Part shown: piece after piece, positions 23,801 to 31,099 of the stretch
How positions within the stretch are numbered: position 1 is the stretch's first letter
Layout of the letters: each line of letters begins with the position of its first letter
Assembly (NCBI GenBank): GCA_005402585.1
Contig: BIFP01000023.1
Coordinates: 1 to 43,905 of the forward strand
Direction of reading: 5' to 3'
Source of the DNA: Micromonosporaceae bacterium KJ-029
GTDB lineage: Bacteria; Actinomycetota; Actinomycetes; Mycobacteriales; Micromonosporaceae
DNA: 43,905 nucleotides
The notes under the pieces: generated by a model
The model's database searches: none
Seen by the model: only the letters and a program-made list of their open reading frames with translations
Told to the model about the DNA's origin: nothing
Made by a program: the position numbers and the translations under genes

Positions 23801-25633
23801 ATTCTCGGCGTAGACGTCGTAGAGGTTCGACTCCTTGGCCGGGATCAGGTTACGAGCCGAGGCCGGCAGCGGGTTGTTCCGGCCGTTGGAGCTGGCCGCG
23901 CTGGTGGCGCCGTGCGACGTGCCGGCCAGGAACATCCGCATGTCCGGGCTCCACAGCCGGTTGAGGATCGCGTCGCGGATCTCGTTGGCGCTGGTCGCCA
24001 TCTCGTTGACCTTGGCCTGGTCCGCGTCGGAGATCTCGTAGAGCTGCCGGGCCGCGTCGAACGCACCCCACACGTACGCCGACTCGGGACGCTCGATCGT
24101 CCGCGCGCCGGGTGCGCTGGCGTTGCTCTTCGGGTAGCCGAAGGTGATGGCGTCGGCGTCGTTGCCCGGCATGTAGTTGGTGTCGTACGCGATCAGCTTG
24201 TCGTTGTTGCCGTCGTAGTGCTCAAGCTGACCGACGCCGTCGCCCTCGAAGTACTTGGCGAACTTCCGGGCGATCTCCTTGCCACCACCGTGCACGTTGT
24301 ACGCCTCGAGCCCGGCGGTGCCGATGTACTGCGAGTAGTGGTTGTTCCAGCTCGTGTGACCGGGGCTGTCCAGGAAGGCCGAGGAGCCGGACAGCTCGCC
24401 GATGTTCAGGATCTGGCCGTACGGCAGGTACGGCGTACGCAGCCACTTGGTGTCCTGCAGGTGCATCGGCTGGGTCAGCGCGACGGCGTTCTGGTAGAGG
24501 TTCACCCCCTCGATCGTCGTCGGGTACTGGTAGACGTGGCCGGACGCGTTGGCGTCGAGGCTGTTGTAACGCTCGCCCCACCAGCGGTAGACGATCGCCT
24601 TCTCCAGCGCCGGGTCGGGGACGTTGATGTAGGGGACGTCCTGCGCCCAGCGGCGGTTGAACTCGGTGATGCCGGTACGCACGGCCTCGGCCGGCGACTT
24701 CCCGGCGTACTCCTGGTAGCTCTGCACCGTCTTGGGCAGGGTGGCCGAGGAGACGGCGCCGACGACCGACAGCGACACCGAGCCGCCGGCGGGCACGGTG
24801 ATCTCGCGGTCGAGGTTGCTGCCGCTACGGGTGAAGCCGGCACCGGTGAGGTCGATCTTGATCGAGTCCCATGCGGTGTCGACGAGCCCGTTGTTGGAGC
24901 CGCTGGTGATGTTGCGGCTGCCGGTGAGCGAGTTCGTGCCCGGGCCGGCCTGGGTGGCCAGCGGCGAGGCGGCGCGAACGGTGAAGGTCGCCGCCGAGCC
25001 ACCGGGGTTGGTGAAGTCGATGGCGGTGACGGCGACGTTGTCGTACGTGATGAACTTGGTCAGATCGGCGGTGACACCGGTGGTGCCGATCGTGTAGCGG
25101 CCCTTGGCGTGGCTCGGCGCGTTGAACCGGTTCGCGTTGACCTCGGTGACGGTCTGCCCGGGCACGGTGACCGTGTACAGGTTGCCGAGGTTGTTGGGGC
25201 CACCGACGTAGGCGCTGCCGGCGAAGCCCATGATGGTGAAGTTGTTGTTGCTCGCCCCGCGCATGTAGAGGGAGCGGCCTCGGGTCATCAGCACCGCTGA
25301 CCCGAGGGTTCCGTTCACCCCCAGAATGCGGTCGAGGTAGTAGTCCGTTCCGCCGTTGGCGAGGTCCTTCTCGAAGATCGACTGGTGCATGTTCCCCGCG
25401 GAGAACGGCACACCGGGCCGGAGCTGGTTGGCGACATCGCCGACGTTGCTGTAGACCGGGTCGCCGATCTCCATGACGTGGCTCTGACCGTTGGTGTACA
25501 CCCCCACGTCACCCTCGTTGCCGGGCAGGACCGGACTGGCGGCGTGGGCCGGGGACGGTACGCCGACTCCCCCCACCACCAGCGCGGCCAGGGCGGCCCA
25601 GAGGGGCGCCCTTCTCACGCGTCTACGGCTCAT
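20897..25633 (-). CDS. Very large secreted glycosidase, candidate GH121 beta-L-arabinobiosidase (HypBA2-like)
   Basis: A 1578-residue exported protein. A Sec signal (LWAALAALVV, cleavage near AHAAS at 32) leads to an N-terminal beta-sandwich (35-300) and an (alpha/alpha)6-type helical barrel (about 310-780) with stretches such as RWWGERYNSLD, PTTIEGVNLY and ERPESAYVWGAFDAAR. After it come a discoidin/F5/8C domain (872-1010), an Ig-like domain (1020-1120), a second F5/8C-like domain (1125-1280), two Big_4-like domains and the shared C-terminal module (last 95 residues). I cannot place catalytic residues safely. The GH121 proposal rests on fold type, secretion, size and position between a GH127 and a GH43 gene. 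Another clan GH-G-like or MGH1-like family is possible. The ATG has a strong AAGGAGGAAGG site. An AraR-type operator lies 130 bp upstream. Confidence 0.72.
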   Translation of the reverse strand: MSRRRVRRAPLWAALAALVVGGVGVPSPAHAASPVLPGNEGDVGVYTNGQSHVMEIGDPVYSNVGDVANQLRPGVPFSAGNMHQSIFEKDLANGGTDYYLDRILGVNGTLGSAVLMTRGRSLYMRGASNNNFTIMGFAGSAYVGGPNNLGNLYTVTVPGQTVTEVNANRFNAPSHAKGRYTIGTTGVTADLTKFITYDNVAVTAIDFTNPGGSAATFTVRAASPLATQAGPGTNSLTGSRNITSGSNNGLVDTAWDSIKIDLTGAGFTRSGSNLDREITVPAGGSVSLSVVGAVSSATLPKTVQSYQEYAGKSPAEAVRTGITEFNRRWAQDVPYINVPDPALEKAIVYRWWGERYNSLDANASGHVYQYPTTIEGVNLYQNAVALTQPMHLQDTKWLRTPYLPYGQILNIGELSGSSAFLDSPGHTSWNNHYSQYIGTAGLEAYNVHGGGKEIARKFAKYFEGDGVGQLEHYDGNNDKLIAYDTNYMPGNDADAITFGYPKSNASAPGARTIERPESAYVWGAFDAARQLYEISDADQAKVNEMATSANEIRDAILNRLWSPDMRMFLAGTSHGATSAASSNGRNNPLPASARNLIPAKESNLYDVYAENLIPTDQWQKYVDGFRFLTYGDNFPIFPFYTANQYDRAAYGIGGSNNFSNINFTVQYRGVRSALRHYDPEAKYVTPAYAKRLLDWMAWSIYPGADMRVANQAEYYSNWNATAKTYNRNNPNHIMLGNMNYIFIEDMAGIQPRSDDKIELWPIKFGYDHFMANNLRYHGQDVTIVWDPDGSKYGLGAGYSLFLNGEKKVSTDKLGKFTYDPNTNQVQAEDGLTVTFTTATGSTFPSAVNTQIEDDRVVSYLKTAGIDLTEDAPNLATGATLSSSYTQQGVRPTPWRQFHTPGWSTTSMNYTPGAIKETERPVSLAAVTDGVTANEPYWGNYGTADRNGYIELDLGSAKSFDNVKVYFVSDRQAGGYREPARWWIQVPDGNGGWKEVPGQFKNPTVPSAKFNEALFNKVTSNKVRIAFTNNPTYFTAISEIQVFESGRDVPEVSNQAPVVTATRDGSADGNLSTRLVGTATDDGIPYDSELTFGWETVSAPQGAGVIFADAKALATRVTGTVAGDYVFRFFANDGEKRSEATVAVTLAKREVSAEFGSSATISTSGTASWENHARVNEASTPSSSNPGAGNGWGNWGQPANGTSVANTAWIQYRWGAPVRLSSTDIYWYDDNGGTRRPTATTYAIESSTNGTTWTPVTLTGGSTYAGGLATNSYNKFNFEPITASYLRIRIWGVQGSGAGTGVLRWRANGETVDSVRSPVLIRTGVGQVPTLPSTLDAVYASGARGNVAFNWQEITPEMVAETNVDPFVVYGTNDAYGLIAEARVYVRPEMSTGGISIQGAESFEQKVEVGELPYLPNKIEVSYNDGSRDNQAIGVNWRFDPNIVNTEGRYTIIGDLILPPYVSEAGATRTTLTLTVGNPPAAPTWDVEVQARTQCTGANVYVSVNARNAEDVPLTIELVTPYGSRKVADVAPGKSAFQAFNTRAKSVQAGTATVKVTGMFNGELTTLEIPAPFGALSCG

Positions 25634-25761
25634 GTTTCCTTCCTCCTTGTTATCGGTGCGGCTGCACGACGGCGCGTCACCAGCACCGCACCTTGGTGGT
25701 GATATCGAGCGGCATGTGGCTGTCGGCGCCGGCGGGGGTGGCGGACATTCCGGCCACCGAC

Positions 25762-25773
25762 GTGAGCGTTAAC
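25762..25773 (-). promoter_or_regulatory. AraR-type operator upstream of the candidate GH121 gene
   Basis: GTGAGCGTTAAC on the plus strand is identical to the operator at 5637-5648. On the minus strand it follows CTTGATG, a possible -35 box. I see no clear -10 box, and the leader would be about 130 nt. It suggests the gene has its own regulated promoter inside the larger operon. Confidence 0.6.
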
Positions 25774-25816
25774 ATCAAGCGCCCCCTCCAGCCCATTTCG
25801 GATGATCAGGCGTTGG

Positions 25817-27739
25817 TCAGGCGTTGGCGGGAAGCCAGACGCGCATGGTCGAGGGCCCACGGTTGGCCCACGCGTGGTACTCCACCAGCGGCACCTCGTC
25901 GAGCTGCTCGCCCGGTACGGGCGCCGACTCGGCCGGGTCTACCTGGTAGGGCCAGTCGTGATCGTGCGGGTTTCCGCGCCGGCAGCGCACGGTGACGTGG
26001 CCGTCGACCAGGCGCGGCGGCTGGCTGGTGTCGACGTGGAGTTCGTCGACGGTCTCCACGTCCGGGACGTCCACGGACTCCAGGGCGAGCACGAGCGGAC
26101 CGCGCTCCACCGCGACGCAACCCCGGACCGCGTCGATGCGCGCGTCCGGGTAGGTGAACCGGGGCGCCATCGGCAGGGACAGGACGACCTCGTCACCGCG
26201 CCGCCAGGTCCGTCGCTCGGTGACGACACCCGGGCCGACCGGCCGGGTCGCACCGTCGACGGTCACCGTCGCGCCCTGGGCCGCCCATCCGGGCACCCGC
26301 AGCGACAGCGACCAGGGACGGTCGTCGTCGCTGTCGATCCGCACCCGGATCTCCCCGTCGTGGGGGTACTCGGTCGCGACGGTCACGCCCACGTCACGCC
26401 CGTCGGCGAGGCGGTGCTCGACACTGCCGGGCAGGTACTGGTGCAGCTGAAGGCCCTCGTCGTCGGCGGTGGCGACGTACGCCGCCAGGCTGGCCAGGGT
26501 GCGGGCGACGTTGGTCGGGCAGCAGGAGACCTCGAACCAGGGCGCCCGCAGCGAGGCCGCCGCGCGAAGGCTCGGGTGATCGGCGTCGGGGACGGTGCCG
26601 AGCTCACGACGGTGCAGGGTGTTGGTGTAGAAGAAGCTCCGCCCGTCGGCCGCCGGCGAGGTCGACACGACGTTGAACAGCGTCCGCTCGATGAGGTCGG
26701 CGTACTTGGGGTCGCCGTCGGCGAGCAGCAGCCGCCAGGCGAGCATCACCGAGCCGATGCCGGCGCAGGTCTCGGAGTAGGCCCGGTCGGGGGGCAGCAC
26801 GAAGTCCGCGCCGAACGCCTCGTCCTGGTGGCGTGAGCCCTGCCCGCCGGTGATGTAGGTGCGCCGCGCCACCGTGTTCTTCCACTGGTTGCGCACCGAT
26901 TCCAGCAGGCTGGCGTCCTTCAACTCGACCGCGACGTCGACCACGCCGGCGGCGAGGTAGTTCGCCCGGACCGCGTGCCCACGCAGCACCGTCGCCTGCC
27001 GGACCGGGATCTCGTCCTGGAAGTACTCCCGGCCGAACTCCACGTCGCTGAGCCGGCCATGGCCCCGCCGGTCGACGAAGAGCGCGGCCTGGGCGAGGTA
27101 GCGGTCGTCACCGGTCACCCGGGCGAACTCCGCCAGCGCCGGCTCGATCTCGGCGTGCCCGCAGAGGCCGTCGATGCCGTCGGGCCCGAACGTCTGGCAG
27201 ATGTTGTCGGCGGCCCGGCGGGCGACCTCGACCAGCCCGTCGTCCGCGCCGGGACGCGTCCGGGCGCGGGCCACCGCGGCCTGCAGCAGGTGACCGATGC
27301 AGTACAGCTCGTGACCCCATTCGAGGTCGGACCACCGCGGTGCCTGCCCGCGGCGGCCGAACTTGGTGTTGAGGTAGCCGTCGGGCTCCTGTGCGGCGGC
27401 CACCCGCCGCACCACCGCGCGGAACCTCGATTCGAGTTCCGCGTCGTCGCTGCGGCCGATCTCCCACGCCATCGCCTCGAGGAACTTGTAGACCTCGGAG
27501 TCGGAGAACTCGCGTCCACGGCGCTCGCGCGAAAGGTCGCCCTGCACGGCCAGGTCGAAGTTTCGGATCCAGCCTTCCCGCTCGAGCCAGTACTCGATGT
27601 GCTCGAGGGTCGCGAGGGCGTTGACCGATTGACGCTCGGCCCAGAAGCCGCCCGTGATCCGGACTTCTCCCAACCCGAGTGGCCGGAGCTGCCCACGGAT
27701 CGGCAGGACCGGCGCGGCCGTAGGTGCGGTGCCGCTCAT
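25817..27739 (-). CDS. hypBA1: Cytoplasmic GH127 beta-L-arabinofuranosidase
   Basis: A 640-residue enzyme of the HypBA1 type (about 660 residues) with no signal peptide. The full catalytic set is visible: Glu307 (QDEAFG, the acid/base, spaced as Glu322 in HypBA1), Glu323 and Cys325 (YSETCAG), and Cys406-Cys407 (VSCCPTN) for the zinc-bound cysteine nucleophile. Barrel landmarks WGHELYCIGH and YITGGQGSRHQDEA are typical. It should split imported beta-linked arabinobiose, or arabinosyl-hydroxyproline, to L-arabinose. The ATG at 27739 has GAAAGGA 5 nt upstream. A second ATG six bases earlier overlaps the permease stop (ATGA). It is the last gene of the importer group, before the operator-controlled secreted enzymes. 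Confidence 0.92.
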   Translation of the reverse strand: MSGTAPTAAPVLPIRGQLRPLGLGEVRITGGFWAERQSVNALATLEHIEYWLEREGWIRNFDLAVQGDLSRERRGREFSDSEVYKFLEAMAWEIGRSDDAELESRFRAVVRRVAAAQEPDGYLNTKFGRRGQAPRWSDLEWGHELYCIGHLLQAAVARARTRPGADDGLVEVARRAADNICQTFGPDGIDGLCGHAEIEPALAEFARVTGDDRYLAQAALFVDRRGHGRLSDVEFGREYFQDEIPVRQATVLRGHAVRANYLAAGVVDVAVELKDASLLESVRNQWKNTVARRTYITGGQGSRHQDEAFGADFVLPPDRAYSETCAGIGSVMLAWRLLLADGDPKYADLIERTLFNVVSTSPAADGRSFFYTNTLHRRELGTVPDADHPSLRAAASLRAPWFEVSCCPTNVARTLASLAAYVATADDEGLQLHQYLPGSVEHRLADGRDVGVTVATEYPHDGEIRVRIDSDDDRPWSLSLRVPGWAAQGATVTVDGATRPVGPGVVTERRTWRRGDEVVLSLPMAPRFTYPDARIDAVRGCVAVERGPLVLALESVDVPDVETVDELHVDTSQPPRLVDGHVTVRCRRGNPHDHDWPYQVDPAESAPVPGEQLDEVPLVEYHAWANRGPSTMRVWLPANA

Positions 27740-27741
27740 GG

Positions 27742-28659
27742 TCATCCTTTCAGCGCGCCGGACATGAAGCCGCGCACGTAGTGTCGTTGAAGCAGGAGGA
27801 ACAGGACGATGCACGGTAGGGCGAGAACGACGACGCCCGCCTCGGTCGCCCCGTAGTCGACGACACCTTGGACCTGGCCGCGCAGGTTGGACACGGCGAG
27901 CGGGAGGGTCATCCGCTCGGTGTCGTTGATCAGGATCAGCGGCGCCATGAAGTCGTTCCAGGCGGCGAGGAACGCGAACAGCCCGACGGTGATCAGGCCC
28001 GGCTTCACCGCCGGCAACAGCACCCGCCAGAGCGCGCCGAACGACGAGCATCCGTCGACCATCGCGGCCTCGTCGAGTTGCCGTGGCACCGCCTCGAACG
28101 AGATACGCATCAGGAAGGTGGAGAAGGGCAGCTGGAACATCGTGAGCACGAGGGCCACACCGACCAGCGAGTTCTGCAACCCCACCTGGTTGAGCAGTAC
28201 GTAGAGCGGGATCAGCAACGTCGCGTACGGCACCATGAGGATGGCGAGCGTGACCAGGAACAGGATGTTCTTGCCGGGGAACTTGAACCGCGCGAACGCG
28301 TAGCCGCCGAGGAAAGAGATCGTCAGCGTGAGGGCGACCGTGAGCAGGGAAACGAACGCCGAGTTCCCGAGGTACCGCCAGATGCCGGCCTGATAGGCGC
28401 TCAGCGTCTCGTAGTTGCCGAACCCCCAGCCGTCCACCTGGTTCGTGCCGGCCAGCGGGGAGACCGAGGCGACCGCCGTCCAGACAAGCGGAGCCAGGAA
28501 GATCAGTCCCACCGCTCCGGTGAACACCCAGTACGGCGTCCGCAGCGCGATGCCGGCGATGGTCACCCCGTCCGATCGCTTCGAGCCGGCCGACGCCCCG
28601 GGAGACGATGACGGTGGCCCGTCGGCAGTGGTCGGGGTGGACCTGGATTCGATGGCCAT
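27742..28659 (-). CDS. ABC sugar transporter permease (MalG/CUT1 type)
   Basis: A 305-residue membrane protein with six predicted helices (first at about 43-65). It has the inner-membrane-transport EAA loop EAAMVDGCSSFGALWRVLLP about 100 residues from the C-terminus, which docks the ATPase. The end YVRGFMSGALKG is typical of MalG-like CUT1 permeases. It begins 3 bp after the first permease, and its stop overlaps an ATG of the GH127 frame, so all are co-translated. Uptake of arabinose oligosaccharides is inferred from the neighbours. No ATPase gene is nearby. Confidence 0.92.
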   Translation of the reverse strand: MAIESRSTPTTADGPPSSSPGASAGSKRSDGVTIAGIALRTPYWVFTGAVGLIFLAPLVWTAVASVSPLAGTNQVDGWGFGNYETLSAYQAGIWRYLGNSAFVSLLTVALTLTISFLGGYAFARFKFPGKNILFLVTLAILMVPYATLLIPLYVLLNQVGLQNSLVGVALVLTMFQLPFSTFLMRISFEAVPRQLDEAAMVDGCSSFGALWRVLLPAVKPGLITVGLFAFLAAWNDFMAPLILINDTERMTLPLAVSNLRGQVQGVVDYGATEAGVVVLALPCIVLFLLLQRHYVRGFMSGALKG

Positions 28660-28662
28660 CCG

Positions 28663-29580
28663 TCAGCTCTCCTCGGACCGGAAGGCGCGCAGTTGCAGCG
28701 CGTTGATGAGGACCAGGGCCGCCAGCACGATGACCGAGATGGCCGCCGCCACACCGAGGTCGTTCTGGCCCTGGAACGCCACCATGTAGATGAGCTGGAC
28801 GACGGTGATCGTGCTGTTGTCCGGGCCGCCCTTGGTGAGGATGTAGAACTGCTCGAAGGCGAGCAGGGAGCCGGTCACGCAGAGCACGGTCGTCAGTGCC
28901 AGCGTCGGGCGCAGCAGCGGCAGGGTGACCTTCCGGAAGGTCTGCCACCGGCTGGCGCCGTCCGAGCGGGCGGCCTCGTACACGTCCGCCGGGATGCCCT
29001 GCAGGCCGACCAGCATGAGCACCATGTAGAAGCCGGCGTAGCGCCACACGATGAGGAAGGTCGTCGAGAAGAGCGCCGCGTTCGGTGAACCGAGGAAGGT
29101 GAAGCCCAGGCTGTCCATCACCGGCGCCAGCGGGCTCGCGTACGGCGAGTAGAGCACGTAGAACAGCAGCGACGCCGAAGCCAACCCGAGGGCGCTGGGA
29201 ATCAGGAACGACGCTCGCAGCAGGTTGTTCCACCGGCTCGACTCCTGCACCAGCAGGGCCAGCCCCAACCCCAAGGCCAGCAGCAGTACGGTCGCCAGCA
29301 CGGTGTACTTGATGGTGAACACCACCGAGTCGGTGAAGAAGCGGTGGTTGACCGCCTTCACGAAGTTGTCGGGGGCGTTGAGCCCCTGGTCGCCGGTGAG
29401 CAGCGGCCACTTCGACACCGACATCTTGACCACGAGCAGCAGCGGAATCGCGAACAGCGCCACCACGAAGACCGCCGTCGGCGTCGCGTAGAGCCAGCCG
29501 AGCAGGGCCTGACGGCCACGGGGGCGGGCGCGGCCCCGTTTCGCCGCGCTGGGCGGGCGAGACGGTGCGGTGACTGTCAT
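28663..29580 (-). CDS. ABC sugar transporter permease (MalF/CUT1 type)
   Basis: A 305-residue permease with six predicted helices. The first follows an arginine-rich N-terminus (KRGRARPRGRQ). The EAA loop reads YEAARSDGASRWQTFRKVTLP. The ATG at 29580 has GAGAGG 7 nt upstream; a longer frame exists but lacks conserved sequence. It follows the substrate-binding-protein gene after a 117-bp gap that holds a hairpin, the usual layout for CUT1 importers of actinomycetes. It forms the channel with the permease at 27742-28659. Confidence 0.92.
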   Translation of the reverse strand: MTVTAPSRPPSAAKRGRARPRGRQALLGWLYATPTAVFVVALFAIPLLLVVKMSVSKWPLLTGDQGLNAPDNFVKAVNHRFFTDSVVFTIKYTVLATVLLLALGLGLALLVQESSRWNNLLRASFLIPSALGLASASLLFYVLYSPYASPLAPVMDSLGFTFLGSPNAALFSTTFLIVWRYAGFYMVLMLVGLQGIPADVYEAARSDGASRWQTFRKVTLPLLRPTLALTTVLCVTGSLLAFEQFYILTKGGPDNSTITVVQLIYMVAFQGQNDLGVAAAISVIVLAALVLINALQLRAFRSEES

Positions 29581-29644
29581 GAGAACCTCTCGTTCAATCG
29601 GCGGCGGGCTGATCGTTGGACGCGTCCGGTCGTGTCCCGCCGCA

Positions 29645-29685
29645 GGCGTGTGCCGGCCCGAAGAACCCCGAGGTCGGCACACGCC
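29645..29685 (-). other. Intercistronic hairpin between binding-protein and permease genes
   Basis: A perfect 11-bp stem (29645-29655 with 29675-29685) with a 19-nt loop. Such hairpins after binding-protein genes are known to protect the upstream mRNA and raise its level over that of the permeases. Confidence 0.6.
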
Positions 29686-29697
29686 CGCGGCGAGGAT

Positions 29698-30996
29698 CTA
29701 CTGCTTGAGCACGGCGGTGATCTCGCCGTTGTCCTTCTGCAGGTCGCCGCCACCGTTGAGCACCTGGTTGCGGATGAGGGTCAGCCACGGGCTGTTCGGC
29801 GCGTTGAACGCCTGCTGGAAGTTCAGCGCGACCGGGGTGTCACCCTTGCCGGCCACCTCGTTGATGGTGACCAGTCGCGGGTCCTCGGCGGCGTACTTGT
29901 TGTTCGCGAGGTCCGAACGCGACACCACGTCCTTGTTCTTCGCCAGCACCTCGACCTGGGCTTCCTCGGACATCATCCAGCTCAGGAAGTTCCAGGCCTG
30001 CGCCGCCTTCTTCGAGTCCTTCGAGACACCGATGCCGTCGCCGCCGACGAAGGTCGAGGCGCCACCGCTGGGGCCGGGGATGCCGGCGACACCGGCGTCG
30101 AACGGGGTCGAGGAGAGCAGCGTCGCCGGGTAGAACATCAGACCGACCTTGCCCTCGGTGAACGCGGCGGTCCAGGTCGGGCCGGTCTCGCCCGCCGAGG
30201 AGGGCAGCACGGCGCCGGACTTCCACAGGTCGGCCCAGGTGCTGTAGACCTTCTGGGCGGTCTCGTCGGCGAGCTTGGACTCGGTGCCGTCCGGGCTCAT
30301 CACCTGACCGCCACTGGCCCAGATCGACGGGAACCAGGTGAAGACCAGGCAGCCGCCGCAGTTCAGACCGGCCGCCGTGCCGTAGACGCCGTCCTTCTTG
30401 AGCCCCTGGACGGCCTTGGCGGCGGCGGCGTACTCCTCGAGGTTCGCCGGGGCCTTCTCCGGGTCCAGCCCGGCCTCCCGGAACAGCTCCTTGTTCCAGA
30501 ACAGCATCGACAGGTCCAGCACGAACGGCAGTACGTGCGGCTTGCTGTCGACGGTGCCGGCCGAGAGGTGCCCCTTGTTGATGGAGTCCTTGAAGCTGAG
30601 GCCGTTGATGTTGGTGCTGAGGTCCTGGAACAGTCCCTGGCTCACCCAGTTCGGGACGTAGACGATGTCCGCCGCGAAGAGGTCCGGGAGGCCGTTGGAG
30701 CCGGCCGCCGCACCGACCTTGGCGACGTAGTCGTCGTTGGGGACGACGGTCAGCTTGACCGTGTTCTGGTGGCTGGCGTTGTAGGCGTCGACGAGGAGCT
30801 TCGCCTGCTTCTCCAGCGGGGCGCGGGTCCACAGGGTGAGTTCGCTGCCGTCGTCGATGCCGTTGGGGCCGGCCTCGGCCGCGCTCGTCCCGCTCGGCTC
30901 GTCGTTGCCGCACGCCGCCCCGCTGAGGGTCAGCGCCGCCACCATGACTCCGGCCAGCGACCGCAGGGCAGTGCGCCTGCCCAAGGTTGTTCTCAT
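29698..30996 (-). CDS. ABC sugar-binding lipoprotein (CUT1 family)
   Basis: A 432-residue extracellular solute-binding protein (SBP family 1). The N-terminus RTTLGRRTALRSLAGVMVAA is followed by LSGAACG, a lipobox-like site with a cysteine for lipid attachment. The mature part has the typical ELTLWTRAPLEKQ start and a VGLMFYPATLL stretch in the second lobe. The ATG at 30996 is preferred because TAGGAG lies 7 nt upstream; a GTG directly before it is possible. It is encoded between the arabinose isomerase and the permeases, so an arabinose-containing oligosaccharide is the likely ligand. By analogy with the Bifidobacterium cluster this could be beta-arabinobiose. Confidence 0.9.
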   Translation of the reverse strand: MRTTLGRRTALRSLAGVMVAALTLSGAACGNDEPSGTSAAEAGPNGIDDGSELTLWTRAPLEKQAKLLVDAYNASHQNTVKLTVVPNDDYVAKVGAAAGSNGLPDLFAADIVYVPNWVSQGLFQDLSTNINGLSFKDSINKGHLSAGTVDSKPHVLPFVLDLSMLFWNKELFREAGLDPEKAPANLEEYAAAAKAVQGLKKDGVYGTAAGLNCGGCLVFTWFPSIWASGGQVMSPDGTESKLADETAQKVYSTWADLWKSGAVLPSSAGETGPTWTAAFTEGKVGLMFYPATLLSSTPFDAGVAGIPGPSGGASTFVGGDGIGVSKDSKKAAQAWNFLSWMMSEEAQVEVLAKNKDVVSRSDLANNKYAAEDPRLVTINEVAGKGDTPVALNFQQAFNAPNSPWLTLIRNQVLNGGGDLQKDNGEITAVLKQ

Positions 30997-31099
30997 CACT
31001 CTTCTCCTAGGGGTCGTCGGTCGACGGAGCCGCCTGCGGTCCCGGCGAGCCGAACTTTCTGCGGTTTGTTGTTTTCGTTGTGTTGCGACGCGGCGGGGG

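Noticed and set aside
20639..25300. A plus-strand frame of 1553 codons opposite the candidate GH121 gene
   Set aside because: It is a GC-rich antisense frame with low-complexity Arg/Val/Gly composition and no domains; the minus-strand gene has clear signal peptide and domains.
27740..29410. N-terminal extension of the GH127 frame to 1197 residues
   Set aside because: The extension lies out of frame over both permease genes. The conserved GH127 sequence begins just after the ATG at 27739.
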